Assembly: GCA_045603745.1 (NCBI GenBank)
Contig: JAZUMQ010000005.1
Location: 1-30,185 of the forward strand
DNA from: RGIG995 sp045603745
GTDB taxonomy: Bacteria; Bacillota; Clostridia; Oscillospirales; UBA644
Reading direction: 5' to 3'
DNA length: 30,185 nt
A program made the translations under genes and the position numbers. Positions 1-8,636 of the stretch are shown one piece after another (the first letter of the stretch is position 1; each line of letters opens with the position of its first letter). The notes below the pieces were generated by a model. That model made no database searches, had not been told where the DNA came from, and saw only the letters and a program-made list of their open reading frames with translations.

Positions 1-2796
1 CACTGCATCGTCGGAAATCTTGATGTCGCCAGCAAGTGCACGAATAGCGTTGGAATCCTTCGCATAAACATCAAGCTTTGCATTGCCGGAAATTTCAACG
101 TTTCCGCTATTGTGAGCAAAAATTGCACTATTGGTCGAAACATGAGCATTTACTGTACCGCCGGTAATACTTATGCCCTCGGAGAGTGAAGCAATACCTC
201 TAGAGGAACGGACTTCAGTTTCGCCGTCCATAATGAAAGTGTTGACCACACCACCGGAAATCGTGATTTTTTTCTCCGATTGGATAGCGTAGCAATTAGT
301 CGTACTCCCTACCGCTACGGCATTGACCGTACCGCCGGAAATATTCACGTCACCGCCACAAATTGCGAGCTCCTCATCGGTGGTAGCATTCACCGTACCG
401 CCGGAGATCGTAATCGAGTTATTTCCATGAATTCCATACAATTTGGCATTGACGTTTACCGTACCGCCGGAAATGTTAACGTCACCAGAGAGGATACCGT
501 GATCGTTCGTAGCGGTAACGTTCACCGTACCACCGGAAATACTCACCTCTTCGCCCTTGATTTCGTTTGCAGCACCGGAAATATTAACAACGGTGTTAGA
601 GCCCTCCGGCTGAGAAATACTGACCTTGGGAGAATTCAAACCATAATTCGCTTTTGTAATAACCAAAGAACCGTTGGAGATCGTAGCGGATTCCGTAGCA
701 TAAACCGCATTTACGGTACCTGCAGAAGCATTTACCGTACCGCCTTTAATCAGAAGGTTTACACATTCAATACCAGTGTCATTTGTTGCTTTAGCAGTTA
801 CCGTCCCACCGGAGATCGTGATCAGACCAGTCGACTGAATGGCTCTACCAACAGCCTCAGAAGTAACTTTTCCGCCGGAGATCGTCAACGCTTGGGCGTA
901 AATACCATAGATCCCAACAGCCTCAGAAGTAACTTCTCCGCCGGAGATCGTCAACGCTTTGGCGTAAATACCATAGGTCCCGCCCTTGCCATCTGTAGCC
1001 AAAGCGACTTTGGATCTTACGGTTCCGCCGGAAATGGTCAAATTACCGGTGCCATTATAGGACGTAATTCCATATTTAGACGCAACCTCATTTCCATTGC
1101 CGTCCTTATAGGGTTGTACCGTACCGCCGGAAATCACAAGAGAATCTACAATATTAATAACACGATCCTCTGGAGATGCAACGGAAATAACCGCATCGCC
1201 GCCTACCGTCATATTTACACCGTAAATAGCATTACGGCTACCGGAATAAGCATTGACTGTACCGCCGGAAAGGACAATCGTCTTACCATCAATTGCGTGT
1301 CCGGAATCAGATTGAACGGTTACCGTCGCACCGGTCTGGGTATAATCGCCGGCAAAGGACATTGCATTACCATCTGCCTTGACGTTCAACGTACCGGAGC
1401 CGGTCACCGTTGCATTCCCGCCGGCAACTTGGAATACGTTAGCCCGATCACTTCCGTCAAAGGTATTGACGGAAGCGATATTCAAAGTAAACGTGCCGGG
1501 GATATTGTAACGAATTGCATATCCGCGGACATTATCCAAGGTCACGGTTTTATCTTTTGCATTGTAAGAAACGGTACCGCCATTTGCTGCGGTATGAGTC
1601 GTAGCGACATCGTCATTTGCAAAATCAACGAACGTAGTAGTCGTCGTCTTATTGGTATCGGTAAAGGTAATCGTACCGACCGTTGCAGCTTCAGACGTGC
1701 GGGTAAAGGAGAGACCCGTAGCAAACTTCAACTGCGTATTATCCGATTCAACGGTGAAAATATCGCCGCTGTCCGTCTTATAATTCCCTGCTTTGGGGAA
1801 CGTATATGTACCGTTGTTTTCATAATAAACGGTGGAAGTGTCGTCTACCCCAATGCTCGCATTCGCAGGAAGCCCCACGGGAGTTGTTATGGTAGATTTA
1901 ACCACGAGTTTAGAACCGTCCTTCAACGAAATTCCACCTGTGGTAGCCTGAATATTTCCGTAAGTTCCGGCAACCGTCACGTTGGCATGATCGTCGAGAG
2001 TAATGCCCGAAGGTGCATTAATGCGATTCCGGAAAGAAACCTCCACAGCTTCGTCATTAAAGATGCTGCCGCAAATGTATAACTTCGCAGTGCTGGAACA
2101 TTGAACGTCTTTCACGTCTTCTGTAGTAGCGACAGCGCCGTTGACCTTGGAGGCTTTTCCGGGGGCAAGAATCATCACTACGTTGTTGAGAGTGGTACTA
2201 TCGGAGACAATGCAGTCGTTGATTTCGGTTGCATTCTCCACCTCAAACCCAACGTCGCCGAGAATGATCAGAGATCCACTGTTCCGGATTGCATTGCTGG
2301 AGCTCCCCTTGACCATACCACCGGAGCCCTGCGCAAGAACGTCGAACTGACCGTCAATGGGCGATGAAATAATCAAAGGCATATCCTGAGAAGGATTGAA
2401 AACACTCCAACCCGAAGAATTGTCAATTTGTCCATTCGTGGAAATGTTATTGAGAACGATCCACAACGCACCGTTGGATTTAATCGTCCCAACTCCGATG
2501 GTTTCACCGCTTCCCGACAACGTCAAAACGCCGTCTTTGAAAGAGTATTCACTCTCGGTATTTGCACCGGAGACACCAGTCAACGCACTCAGCTTTCCGC
2601 TGGTATCGTTAGTGACTTCAACGTCATTGAGCCAAACCTTTGTAGCCCGATGATCTTTTGCGGCCCCCCAACGAGTCGTTGCTTCTTTCTGTGCAAAGGG
2701 CGGTTCGGGTTCGTTAGCAGAAGCGAACACGACGGCGCAGATTGCAACCGCAAGAACCAACACGATGGAGAGAATTAGCGTGAGTTTCTTTTTCAT
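1..2796 (-). CDS. Large secreted ISGGTV-repeat (beta-helix-like) surface protein, C-terminus beyond window
   Basis: The minus frame is open from the ATG at 2796 to base 1, giving 932 codons with no stop, so the protein is larger than the window shows. AGGAG at 2806-2810 precedes the start. Residues 1-27 are a signal peptide (MKKK, hydrophobic core, ASA cleavage region). Residues ~50-100 hold a VWLNDVEVT...DGVLTLSG module of the type often found before Cthe_2159-like carbohydrate-binding repeats. A second Thr-rich beta module lies around 370-450. From about residue 510 I count 13 copies of [IVL]x[GS]GGxV (mostly ISGGTVNA), spaced 20-35 residues apart, as expected for coils of a right-handed beta-helix. 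The role is probably extracellular adhesion or polysaccharide binding. Neither function nor anchoring can be shown, because the C-terminus, where a sortase or SLH signal would lie, is missing. Confidence 0.85.
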   Translation of the reverse strand, partial: MKKKLTLILSIVLVLAVAICAVVFASANEPEPPFAQKEATTRWGAAKDHRATKVWLNDVEVTNDTSGKLSALTGVSGANTESEYSFKDGVLTLSGSGETIGVGTIKSNGALWIVLNNISTNGQIDNSSGWSVFNPSQDMPLIISSPIDGQFDVLAQGSGGMVKGSSSNAIRNSGSLIILGDVGFEVENATEINDCIVSDSTTLNNVVMILAPGKASKVNGAVATTEDVKDVQCSSTAKLYICGSIFNDEAVEVSFRNRINAPSGITLDDHANVTVAGTYGNIQATTGGISLKDGSKLVVKSTITTPVGLPANASIGVDDTSTVYYENNGTYTFPKAGNYKTDSGDIFTVESDNTQLKFATGLSFTRTSEAATVGTITFTDTNKTTTTTFVDFANDDVATTHTAANGGTVSYNAKDKTVTLDNVRGYAIRYNIPGTFTLNIASVNTFDGSDRANVFQVAGGNATVTGSGTLNVKADGNAMSFAGDYTQTGATVTVQSDSGHAIDGKTIVLSGGTVNAYSGSRNAIYGVNMTVGGDAVISVASPEDRVINIVDSLVISGGTVQPYKDGNGNEVASKYGITSYNGTGNLTISGGTVRSKVALATDGKGGTYGIYAKALTISGGEVTSEAVGIYGIYAQALTISGGKVTSEAVGRAIQSTGLITISGGTVTAKATNDTGIECVNLLIKGGTVNASAGTVNAVYATESATISNGSLVITKANYGLNSPKVSISQPEGSNTVVNISGAANEIKGEEVSISGGTVNVTATNDHGILSGDVNISGGTVNVNAKLYGIHGNNSITISGGTVNATTDEELAICGGDVNISGGTVNAVAVGSTTNCYAIQSEKKITISGGVVNTFIMDGETEVRSSRGIASLSEGISITGGTVNAHVSTNSAIFAHNSGNVEISGNAKLDVYAKDSNAIRALAGDIKISDDAV
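848..979 (-). repeat. 66-bp in-frame tandem duplication inside the repeat protein
   Basis: Bases 848-913 and 914-979 are near-identical copies beginning ccaacagcctcagaagtaac, with about three differences in 66. The period is exactly 22 codons, so the duplication adds one whole YGIYA.ALTISGG.VTSEAVG coil without breaking the frame. Confidence 0.9.
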
Positions 2797-2849
2797 AGTT
2801 TTTTTCTCCTTTTATGAAAACAAGGGTGGTTACCCCATACTATGGGTCT

Positions 2850-2878
2850 ATTATAACATATATGGGGCAAAACGGCAA
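2850..2878 (-). promoter_or_regulatory. Promoter of the repeat-protein gene
   Basis: On the minus strand, TTGCCG (2873-2878) and TATAAT (2850-2855) are separated by 17 bases. The ATG at 2796 lies about 45 bases downstream of the expected start point. The palindrome CCCATACTATGGG (2834-2846) lies just downstream of the -10 box, and a further TATGGGG occurs at 2861-2867 within the spacer, so a repressor site is possible. Confidence 0.7.
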
Positions 2879-3037
2879 GGGCTTTTTTGAAAAATTCAAA
2901 ATGTGTTCAATTTTTATTGCGATTTTTGCCGCAATGTCGGTCATCGCAAAGGATTCCGCATGCCGAACAAAAACTCAAGATATAGAACGAAACACCCTAA
3001 AGCATGAGAGACAAAATCAAGATATGGTGAAGGAAAT

Positions 3038-3070
3038 AAAAAAAATCTCCGCACATCGAAATGTGCAGAG
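3038..3070 (-). terminator. Intrinsic terminator of the tex operon
   Basis: Read on the minus strand, CTCTGCACAT, loop TTCG, ATGTGCGGAG form a 10-bp stem (one G-U pair) followed by an A and eight Ts. It lies 22 bases after the stop of the last lipoprotein gene. Between it and the repeat-protein promoter (about 2880-3037) I see no gene. Confidence 0.88.
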
Positions 3071-3091
3071 AAATCGCATTTTTTAAAAGAA

Positions 3092-3973
3092 TCAGGGGGC
3101 GTCTGTCGTATCGGTGGTTTCCGAGGTGTCGGAAACGGTTTCGGAAGAAGCAGTTTCGGAGGAAAAAGTGTCGGAGAAACTTCCTTCGTCCGTGTCGGAA
3201 TTTTCCGGGCTTGGTTCTTGTTCCGGCAAAGAAACGGAAATCTTGGAACCGTCAAAAGAAGTATACTTCAAATAGGCTTCCGCACTGTAATTGTAAACCG
3301 TTTCTTCTGCAACGATTTCGACATCGGTAATCAACCGACTGCGTAGCAAATCTCCGCCCTTAGAAAAAGCAAGAGTTAACGTTGCGTTTTTGAAGGTTTT
3401 TTTTCCTGAAAAATCAGAACATTCTCCCAGCGCGACCTTAGAAATCCGTTGCAACGCCTCATCGGTCAACGTTACGTTCAACATAAAACTTCCGTCCATC
3501 TGGCGGGTAAGGGTTTGAGAGGCAAAATCGGTAATCGGAATCTGCCGATAGGTCATACCGAGTGACTCTAATTTCTTTTGGGCAGAATCTTGACTCATCG
3601 CCTCAAAAGACTCTTCTCCGTTGACTTCCGTGTAAAGGGTTCCGTCTTTGTAAATACACTGAGAATACGGATATTCGACCTCGCTGGAAAAGTCGGTCCA
3701 ATCTACGAGAAAATCCGCGCCGTTCACCATAAAATAGCCAATACAATTCGCCAATTGTTGGTCGTCGCATCTGGAATTGAAATTGTATTCCTTGAAATAC
3801 GCAGGGGCAGAAAGAGCCTTTTCATATTCCGAGACAAAGTAAGAAATCAATTCCTCGTCGCTTTTTTTGGATAGAGGACCTTTCACCGGTTTCTCTGTGT
3901 TTTCAGCACAAGCAACGCAAGAAAAAAGCATTAAAAGAGAAAGAATCAACAATAAAAGTCTTTTCACATTCAT
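3092..3973 (-). CDS. Lipoprotein with acidic Ser/Thr/Glu tail (paralogue 2)
   Basis: A 293-residue predicted lipoprotein. The start is placed at the ATG at 3973 rather than an in-frame ATG upstream (4021): it is preceded by GTGAGG at a sensible distance, begins a lipoprotein signal (MNVKRLLLLILSLLMLFSCVAC; lipid Cys 19 or 22), and lies 10 bases after the stop of the preceding gene. It shares layout with that neighbour: an early DEELI motif, a central IYKDG strand, DGS plus an alternating hydrophobic strand, and L.L.FS..G.L.....D near the end. The last ~35 residues are almost all Ser, Thr, Asp and Glu. Such paired signal-lipoprotein folds in Clostridia often belong to LppX/LolA-like or LysM-less lipid-carrier-type families, but I cannot assign one. 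It is the last gene of the tex operon. Function unknown. Confidence 0.85.
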   Translation of the reverse strand: MNVKRLLLLILSLLMLFSCVACAENTEKPVKGPLSKKSDEELISYFVSEYEKALSAPAYFKEYNFNSRCDDQQLANCIGYFMVNGADFLVDWTDFSSEVEYPYSQCIYKDGTLYTEVNGEESFEAMSQDSAQKKLESLGMTYRQIPITDFASQTLTRQMDGSFMLNVTLTDEALQRISKVALGECSDFSGKKTFKNATLTLAFSKGGDLLRSRLITDVEIVAEETVYNYSAEAYLKYTSFDGSKISVSLPEQEPSPENSDTDEGSFSDTFSSETASSETVSDTSETTDTTDAP

Positions 3974-3983
3974 AAACGAAACC

Positions 3984-4847
3984 TCACTCTGAATCAGACG
4001 CAAAATTCTCATTCTCATCATCGGTCACGGAATCTTCGGAAGAATCCGGGGCTCCGTCAGAATAGGTATCTGCGTCCTCAGGGGCAGAAATAGGAGTTTG
4101 AAAAGGATTCTCAGAAGAGAGGAAAAACCGGAACGTCACCGTTCCCTCCGTTTCGACGCCGTCGGCATTCATGACACAATCAAACCCAAGGGTCTGTCCA
4201 ATCAATTTTCCTTCGGGAGAAAAGCGCAAAGTAAGATAAATATCGGAAAAATCGGACATCGTCACCGGCGCCGTGTCGTTCCCAACTGCCGTCAAAGGAG
4301 AAAGAATATCCGCAGAATCGGCGATAGAATTGGCCGGAAGGTACAGAACCAAGGAATAACTGCCGTCATCGCTGCGCCAGAGATCTTTTGCAACAAAATT
4401 ATAATCATCAACCGACCCGAAAGAAGGATAGCGTTCCGTAAAATAATCGACGACCTCAGGGCGGTTCCATTTCATTTTGGTCTTGGTCTCGGCGTCGATA
4501 TAACAAACGCCGTCTTTGTAAATATAGCGCTCGCTCTTGGTGGTATCTTCCACGGTGCAGGTCATCTCCATCATGCGATCCACACCGTTACTGAGAACCT
4601 TCCCTTCCATTTCCGCGATCGTAATTTCCCCGGACCGATAGATCCAGGACATTTCCGCAGAAAAAACCGCCGGTTCTTCGTAATTGGCATAAGAATTCAA
4701 CAACTCCGGAATCAGTTCTTCGTCGGTCATAGACGCCAGATCTTTCCGGAGAATTTCCGGATCTTCCCCGCTGTCAGAACCGCAGGCAACCAGCCCAAAA
4801 CAAAGGATTATTCCAAGAAAAAGAAGCAAAATTCGTTTCAGTTTCAT
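3984..4847 (-). CDS. Lipoprotein with acidic tail (paralogue 1)
   Basis: A 287-residue predicted lipoprotein. The ATG at 4847 is chosen over the in-frame GTG at 4856 because AGAGG sits 8 bases upstream and translation would restart one base after the TGA of the HAD gene. The signal peptide ends in LVAC with lipid Cys 22. Motifs shared with the next gene include MTDEELI, YIYKDG, DDGSYSL and L.LRFSPEGKL, so the pair arose by an old tandem duplication. The last ~40 residues are Asp/Ser/Glu-rich. No enzymatic motif is visible. Coupling to the HAD phosphatase and tex in one operon gives no firm clue to function. Confidence 0.87.
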   Translation of the reverse strand: MKLKRILLLFLGIILCFGLVACGSDSGEDPEILRKDLASMTDEELIPELLNSYANYEEPAVFSAEMSWIYRSGEITIAEMEGKVLSNGVDRMMEMTCTVEDTTKSERYIYKDGVCYIDAETKTKMKWNRPEVVDYFTERYPSFGSVDDYNFVAKDLWRSDDGSYSLVLYLPANSIADSADILSPLTAVGNDTAPVTMSDFSDIYLTLRFSPEGKLIGQTLGFDCVMNADGVETEGTVTFRFFLSSENPFQTPISAPEDADTYSDGAPDSSEDSVTDDENENFASDSE

Positions 4848-4848
4848 T

Positions 4849-5637
4849 TCAAACACCTCTTTCGTATTCCCGATCTAAAATCTCAATCAATTCTCCCACG
4901 GCCCCGCTTTTGCAATCACAAAGAACCCGTTCTGCCGCCGCCCGAATTTGAGGCAGCGCATTGGCGGGAGCAAAGGCGCGATCCGCAGCCAAAAGCATGG
5001 AAAGATCATTTTCATAATCCCCCACGGCAACGACGGTGTGAACCGAATTCCCCAAAATGGTTCTCAGGTGGTTCAGGCAAGTTCCCTTCCCACCCAGGGG
5101 CGAAATAAACTCCACTCCGGTAGCCCAACTGCGATGAATATCATAGCGATTCCGAAAGGTTTCTTGTGCCAAGCAGAGAAAAGTTAAAGCCTCATCTTCG
5201 GCGGGAAAATCACGACACACGATTTTCAACAAATCGCCTGTATTATGTTTCAAAAAAGAATCGACCAAATCCCCGGCCGTTACCATCAACGTAGCGTCGG
5301 TAAAGCAAAGAGAACAGGTGATCTTTCCTTTCAACAAAGGGGAATTATCTAACCATTCCAACAAAAACCCGCTTCCGTCCAAAGGAAATGTCCACAAAGT
5401 GCGCCGTGTTTCAGGATCGTAAATTCGGGCTCCGTTTTCGGTTACCATCGGGCTATTGACCACAAAAGGAAAATTGGATTCGTATCCCGCAGGGCGCCCG
5501 GTAAACAACGAAAAACGCCCGCCCTCCGACTGAAAATACCAAAGCGCTTGCAAATTTCGTTCCGGAACGTCCTTTTCCGATGCAATTGTTCCGTCCAAAT
5601 CGGAACAGAGCAAAATTCCCTCAAAACGCCCCATCAT
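4849..5637 (-). CDS. HAD-superfamily hydrolase, Cof-like (subclass IIB)
   Basis: A 262-residue cytoplasmic phosphatase-type protein. Motif I is SDLDGT (nucleophile Asp13, acid/base Asp15). Motif II is SLFTGRP, and motif IV is GDYENDLSML, the metal-binding GDxxND signature. Between them is a C2-type cap region, as in Cof/YbiV sugar-phosphate phosphatases. Family members dephosphorylate sugar phosphates or cofactor intermediates; the substrate cannot be read here. GAGG ends 4 bases before the ATG at 5637 and 7 before a second ATG at 5634, so the true start may be one codon later. It begins 6 bases after the tex stop and ends one base before the next start, so it is translationally coupled on both sides. 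Confidence 0.9.
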   Translation of the reverse strand: MMGRFEGILLCSDLDGTIASEKDVPERNLQALWYFQSEGGRFSLFTGRPAGYESNFPFVVNSPMVTENGARIYDPETRRTLWTFPLDGSGFLLEWLDNSPLLKGKITCSLCFTDATLMVTAGDLVDSFLKHNTGDLLKIVCRDFPAEDEALTFLCLAQETFRNRYDIHRSWATGVEFISPLGGKGTCLNHLRTILGNSVHTVVAVGDYENDLSMLLAADRAFAPANALPQIRAAAERVLCDCKSGAVGELIEILDREYERGV

Positions 5638-5643
5638 TCAACC

Positions 5644-7785
5644 TCAATTCTTCTCCTTGCGCATGGTGAGAGAAATGCGCTTTTTGGCAACGTCTACCGA
5701 CAAAACCCGGACCTCAACCACGTCCCCGACCTTTACCACGTCCGAGGGGTGTTTGATATACCGATCCGCCAGTTGAGAAATGTGAACCAATCCGTCCTGA
5801 TGAACTCCAATATCCACAAAAGCACCAAAGTCGATGACGTTACGCACCGTTCCCTTCAGGACCATGCCTTCGGTCAAATCGGACATATCCATGACGTCGC
5901 TGCGCAACATGGGGGCAGGCAAATCGTCCCGAATATCCCGACCGGGACGTGCCAATTCCGGAATCATATCATTCAGAGTAGGCAATCCCACACCGCAAGC
6001 TTCCGCGGCGGCTTTCCGCCCGTATTTTTCGGCGCGGGCGACGATTTCGGAGTGTACCGTTTCGGGGGCGGCATCGGACAATTCCAAAATCTCCAGCAGC
6101 TTCTTTGCCGCCGGATAGGATTCCGGGTGAACCGCCGTATTGTCCAAAGGCTCTTTCCCTTGAGGAATCCGCAAAAATCCGGCACATTGCTCAAAGGCTT
6201 TCGCCCCTAATTTCTTGACTTTCAAAAGTTCTTTTCGATTGGTAAATCCGCCCACTTCGTCTCGGTAAGCCACAATATTTTTGGCGATACCGGAGTTGAT
6301 TCCGGCGATATAAGACAACAACGAAGGAGATGCCGTATTCAAGTCTACTCCCACACTGTTAACACAATCTTCCACCACACCGGTCAAGGTCTCGTCCAAG
6401 CGAGCCGGGGGCATATCGTGTTGATATTGTCCCACCCCGATGGCTTTCGGATCGATTTTAACCAATTCCGCCAAAGGATCCTGCAACCGTCGGGCAATGG
6501 ACACGGCAGAACGGAGCGAAACGTCGAATTGGGGGAATTCTTCCGCCGCCAGTTTGGACGCGGAATAAACCGATGCCCCCGATTCGCTGACCACCATATA
6601 CGTCACCTTGCGGCTGGCTTTTTTGATGGTATCCGCAACGAAAATTTCCGCCTCTTTCGACGCCGTTCCGTTCCCGACAGAAATACAGTCTACTTTATAT
6701 TTTTCAATCCATTGAAGCATTTTTGCGGCGGCTTCTTCCACCTTATTTTGAGGCGGAGTGGGATAAATAACCCCCGTATCCAGCACCATTCCCGTGGAAT
6801 CCACCAACGCGATTTTGCACCCGGTACGGTACGCCGGGTCGACGGCGAGCACAACCTTCCCCTTAATGGGCGGTTGCATCAACAACTGCTTCAGATTCAT
6901 GCCAAACATTTTGATGGCTTGTTCCGAAGCGGAAGCGAAGAGATCGGAACGGATTTCCCGTTCCACCGAGGGAAAGATCAACCGATCCCAGGAATCGGCA
7001 CAAGCGGCACGAACGAAATCCGACGCGTAACTGCCCGACTTGACGAAGGTTGCTTCCATCAGATTGGAAACTTCCCCGCAGACGATCTTGACCTTCAATT
7101 TTTCTTCTTTTTCCCCGCGGTTTACCGCCAAAATACGATGGGACGGGATCTTGCGCAAAGGTTCTTCATATTCGTAATATAACCGATAAACAGTGTCTTC
7201 TTCCGTGGCGGCTTCGGAACGGATCAGGCCTTCCGCCATAATTTTGGCTTTGACGTCTTTGCGGAATCCGGCATCGTCGGAAATCATTTCGGCAATAATA
7301 TCCGATGCTCCCGCAAGGGCGTCTTCCGCCGTTTCCACACCCTTTTCGGCGTCTACGTACTCCCCGGCTTCTGCCAAAAGATCGCCGTTCTTTTCCTGCT
7401 CAAACAAATGCAACGCCAAGGATTCCAGACCCTTTTCCTTGGCGATGGTTGCCCGGGTGCGGCGCTTAGGCTTGTAGGGACGATACAAATCCTCCACCTC
7501 TGCCAAGGTAACGGCGGCGTCGATGGCGGCTTTTAATTCTTCCGTTAATTTGCCTTGTTCCCCAATGGAAGCACAAACTTCTTCCCGGCGCTTCTGCAGA
7601 TTGCGCAGATATTGTAACCGGTCGGCAAACTCCCGCAGCACCTGATCGTCGCAGGAACCGGTCATCTCTTTCCGGTATCGGGCAATGAAGGGAATGGTAT
7701 TCCCATCATCGATCAATTTTATAACATTTCCCACCAAGTCTTCGCGAATTTTAAACTCGGCGGATAAAATTTTAATTTCTTCCAT
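5644..7785 (-). CDS. tex: Tex-family RNA-binding transcriptional accessory protein
   Basis: 713 residues from the ATG at 7785, preceded by AAAGGA; the frame is open further upstream, but that part crosses the promoter and is not coding. Domain order fits Tex: N-terminal helical Tex region with IPFIARYRKEMTG near residue 40; a YqgF/RNase H-like domain starting VVLAVDPAYRTGCKIALVD around 315; tandem helix-hairpin-helix segments (VNSVGVDLNTAS and FTNRKELLKVKKLG); and a C-terminal S1 RNA-binding domain (GTVRNVIDFGAFVDIGVHQDGLVH). Tex proteins bind nucleic acid and affect transcription or transcript fate. This is the first gene of a four-gene operon. Confidence 0.97.
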   Translation of the reverse strand: MEEIKILSAEFKIREDLVGNVIKLIDDGNTIPFIARYRKEMTGSCDDQVLREFADRLQYLRNLQKRREEVCASIGEQGKLTEELKAAIDAAVTLAEVEDLYRPYKPKRRTRATIAKEKGLESLALHLFEQEKNGDLLAEAGEYVDAEKGVETAEDALAGASDIIAEMISDDAGFRKDVKAKIMAEGLIRSEAATEEDTVYRLYYEYEEPLRKIPSHRILAVNRGEKEEKLKVKIVCGEVSNLMEATFVKSGSYASDFVRAACADSWDRLIFPSVEREIRSDLFASASEQAIKMFGMNLKQLLMQPPIKGKVVLAVDPAYRTGCKIALVDSTGMVLDTGVIYPTPPQNKVEEAAAKMLQWIEKYKVDCISVGNGTASKEAEIFVADTIKKASRKVTYMVVSESGASVYSASKLAAEEFPQFDVSLRSAVSIARRLQDPLAELVKIDPKAIGVGQYQHDMPPARLDETLTGVVEDCVNSVGVDLNTASPSLLSYIAGINSGIAKNIVAYRDEVGGFTNRKELLKVKKLGAKAFEQCAGFLRIPQGKEPLDNTAVHPESYPAAKKLLEILELSDAAPETVHSEIVARAEKYGRKAAAEACGVGLPTLNDMIPELARPGRDIRDDLPAPMLRSDVMDMSDLTEGMVLKGTVRNVIDFGAFVDIGVHQDGLVHISQLADRYIKHPSDVVKVGDVVEVRVLSVDVAKKRISLTMRKEKN

Positions 7786-7821
7786 TTCGTCCGTTCCTTT
7801 CGGGCAGATTTTCTGCTTTCT

Positions 7822-7850
7822 ATTATACCACAAATCCCGCGTTCCGTCAA
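7822..7850 (-). promoter_or_regulatory. Promoter of the tex operon
   Basis: On the minus strand, TTGACG (7845-7850), 17 bases, TATAAT (7822-7827). It is only 22 bases beyond the T-tract of the upstream ABC operon terminator and about 37 bases before the tex ATG. Confidence 0.88.
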
Positions 7851-7871
7851 GCAAGGATAAAGAATTTATAC

Positions 7872-7898
7872 AAAAAATCCCCCGCAAAAGCAGGGGAT
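7872..7898 (-). terminator. Intrinsic terminator of the amino-acid ABC operon
   Basis: On the minus strand, ATCCCCTGC, loop TTTT, GCGGGGGAT form a 9-bp stem with one G-U pair. Its last bases run into TTTTTT. It lies just after the stop of the ATPase gene. Confidence 0.92.
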
Positions 7899-7904
7899 CC
7901 GGTC

Positions 7905-8636
7905 TTATAGCACTTTAGACAAAAATTCTTTTGCCCGATCGGTTTTGGGGTTTGCAAAAAATTCTTCGGGGGTAGCTTGTTCCATAATAACTCCCTCGTC
8001 CATGAACAAGATGCGGGTTCCCACCTCTTTGGCAAAGCCCATTTCGTGGGTGACAACCACCATGGTCATGCCTTCGTCGGCAAGTTGTTTCATCAAATCC
8101 AGGACCTCCCCGACCATTTCCGGGTCGAGGGCAGAGGTTGGTTCGTCGAAAAGAATCACGTCCGGATTCATGGCTAACGCCCGAACGATGGCGATCCGTT
8201 GTTTTTGACCGCCGGACAGTTGCGCAGGGTACGCGTCGGCTTTATCCGAAAGTCCCACCCGCTTCAACAGACCCATCGCCTTTTCTTCCGCTTCGGCTTT
8301 GGTCTGCAATTTCAATTTCACCGGAGCCATGGTAATATTCTGCAAAATGGTTTTATGAGGGAACAGATTGAAATGCTGGAAAACCATACCCATTTTCTGC
8401 CGAATTTTATTGACGTTGCATTTGGGAGACGTAATTTCCTGTCCATCAAAGAAGATCTGCCCTTCCGTAGGCGTTTCCAACAGGTTGAGACAACGCAGGA
8501 AGGTAGACTTCCCGGAGCCGGAAGGCCCGATAATGACGATTTTTTCGCCTTTTTTGATGGTTTCATCAATCCCCCGAAGCACTTTGATCTCATCGTTTTT
8601 CCCGAAGGATTTTACCAGATTTTTAACCTCGATCAC
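7905..8636 (-). CDS. Polar amino-acid ABC transporter ATP-binding protein
   Basis: A 243-residue ATPase that drives amino-acid import at the inner face of the membrane. Walker A is GPSGSGKST (about 37-45), the Q-loop lies in MVFQHFNLFPH, the signature is LSGGQKQR, Walker B is VILFDEPTSALD and the switch His is in VVVTHEMGFA. The HFNLFPHKT and EEFFANPKTDRAKEFL segments are typical of the GlnQ/HisP/ArtP group. The start is GTG at 8636, inside the end of the permease gene (14-base overlap), with AAAGGAGG about 10 bases upstream, so it is translationally coupled. The transported amino acid cannot be told from sequence. Confidence 0.96.
   Translation of the reverse strand: MIEVKNLVKSFGKNDEIKVLRGIDETIKKGEKIVIIGPSGSGKSTFLRCLNLLETPTEGQIFFDGQEITSPKCNVNKIRQKMGMVFQHFNLFPHKTILQNITMAPVKLKLQTKAEAEEKAMGLLKRVGLSDKADAYPAQLSGGQKQRIAIVRALAMNPDVILFDEPTSALDPEMVGEVLDLMKQLADEGMTMVVVTHEMGFAKEVGTRILFMDEGVIMEQATPEEFFANPKTDRAKEFLSKVL

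Noticed and set aside
280..2082. A 600-codon plus-strand open frame rich in TAGN and GNVHR-like repeats
   Set aside because: It is the antisense of the ISGGTV-repeat gene. Its repeats mirror the coding repeats, it has no ribosome binding site, and the minus frame has a signal peptide, RBS and promoter.
2814..3086. 90-codon plus-strand frame in the gap left of the tex operon
   Set aside because: It has no ribosome binding site, overlaps the promoter of the repeat-protein gene and the terminator at 3038-3070, and its product is not protein-like.
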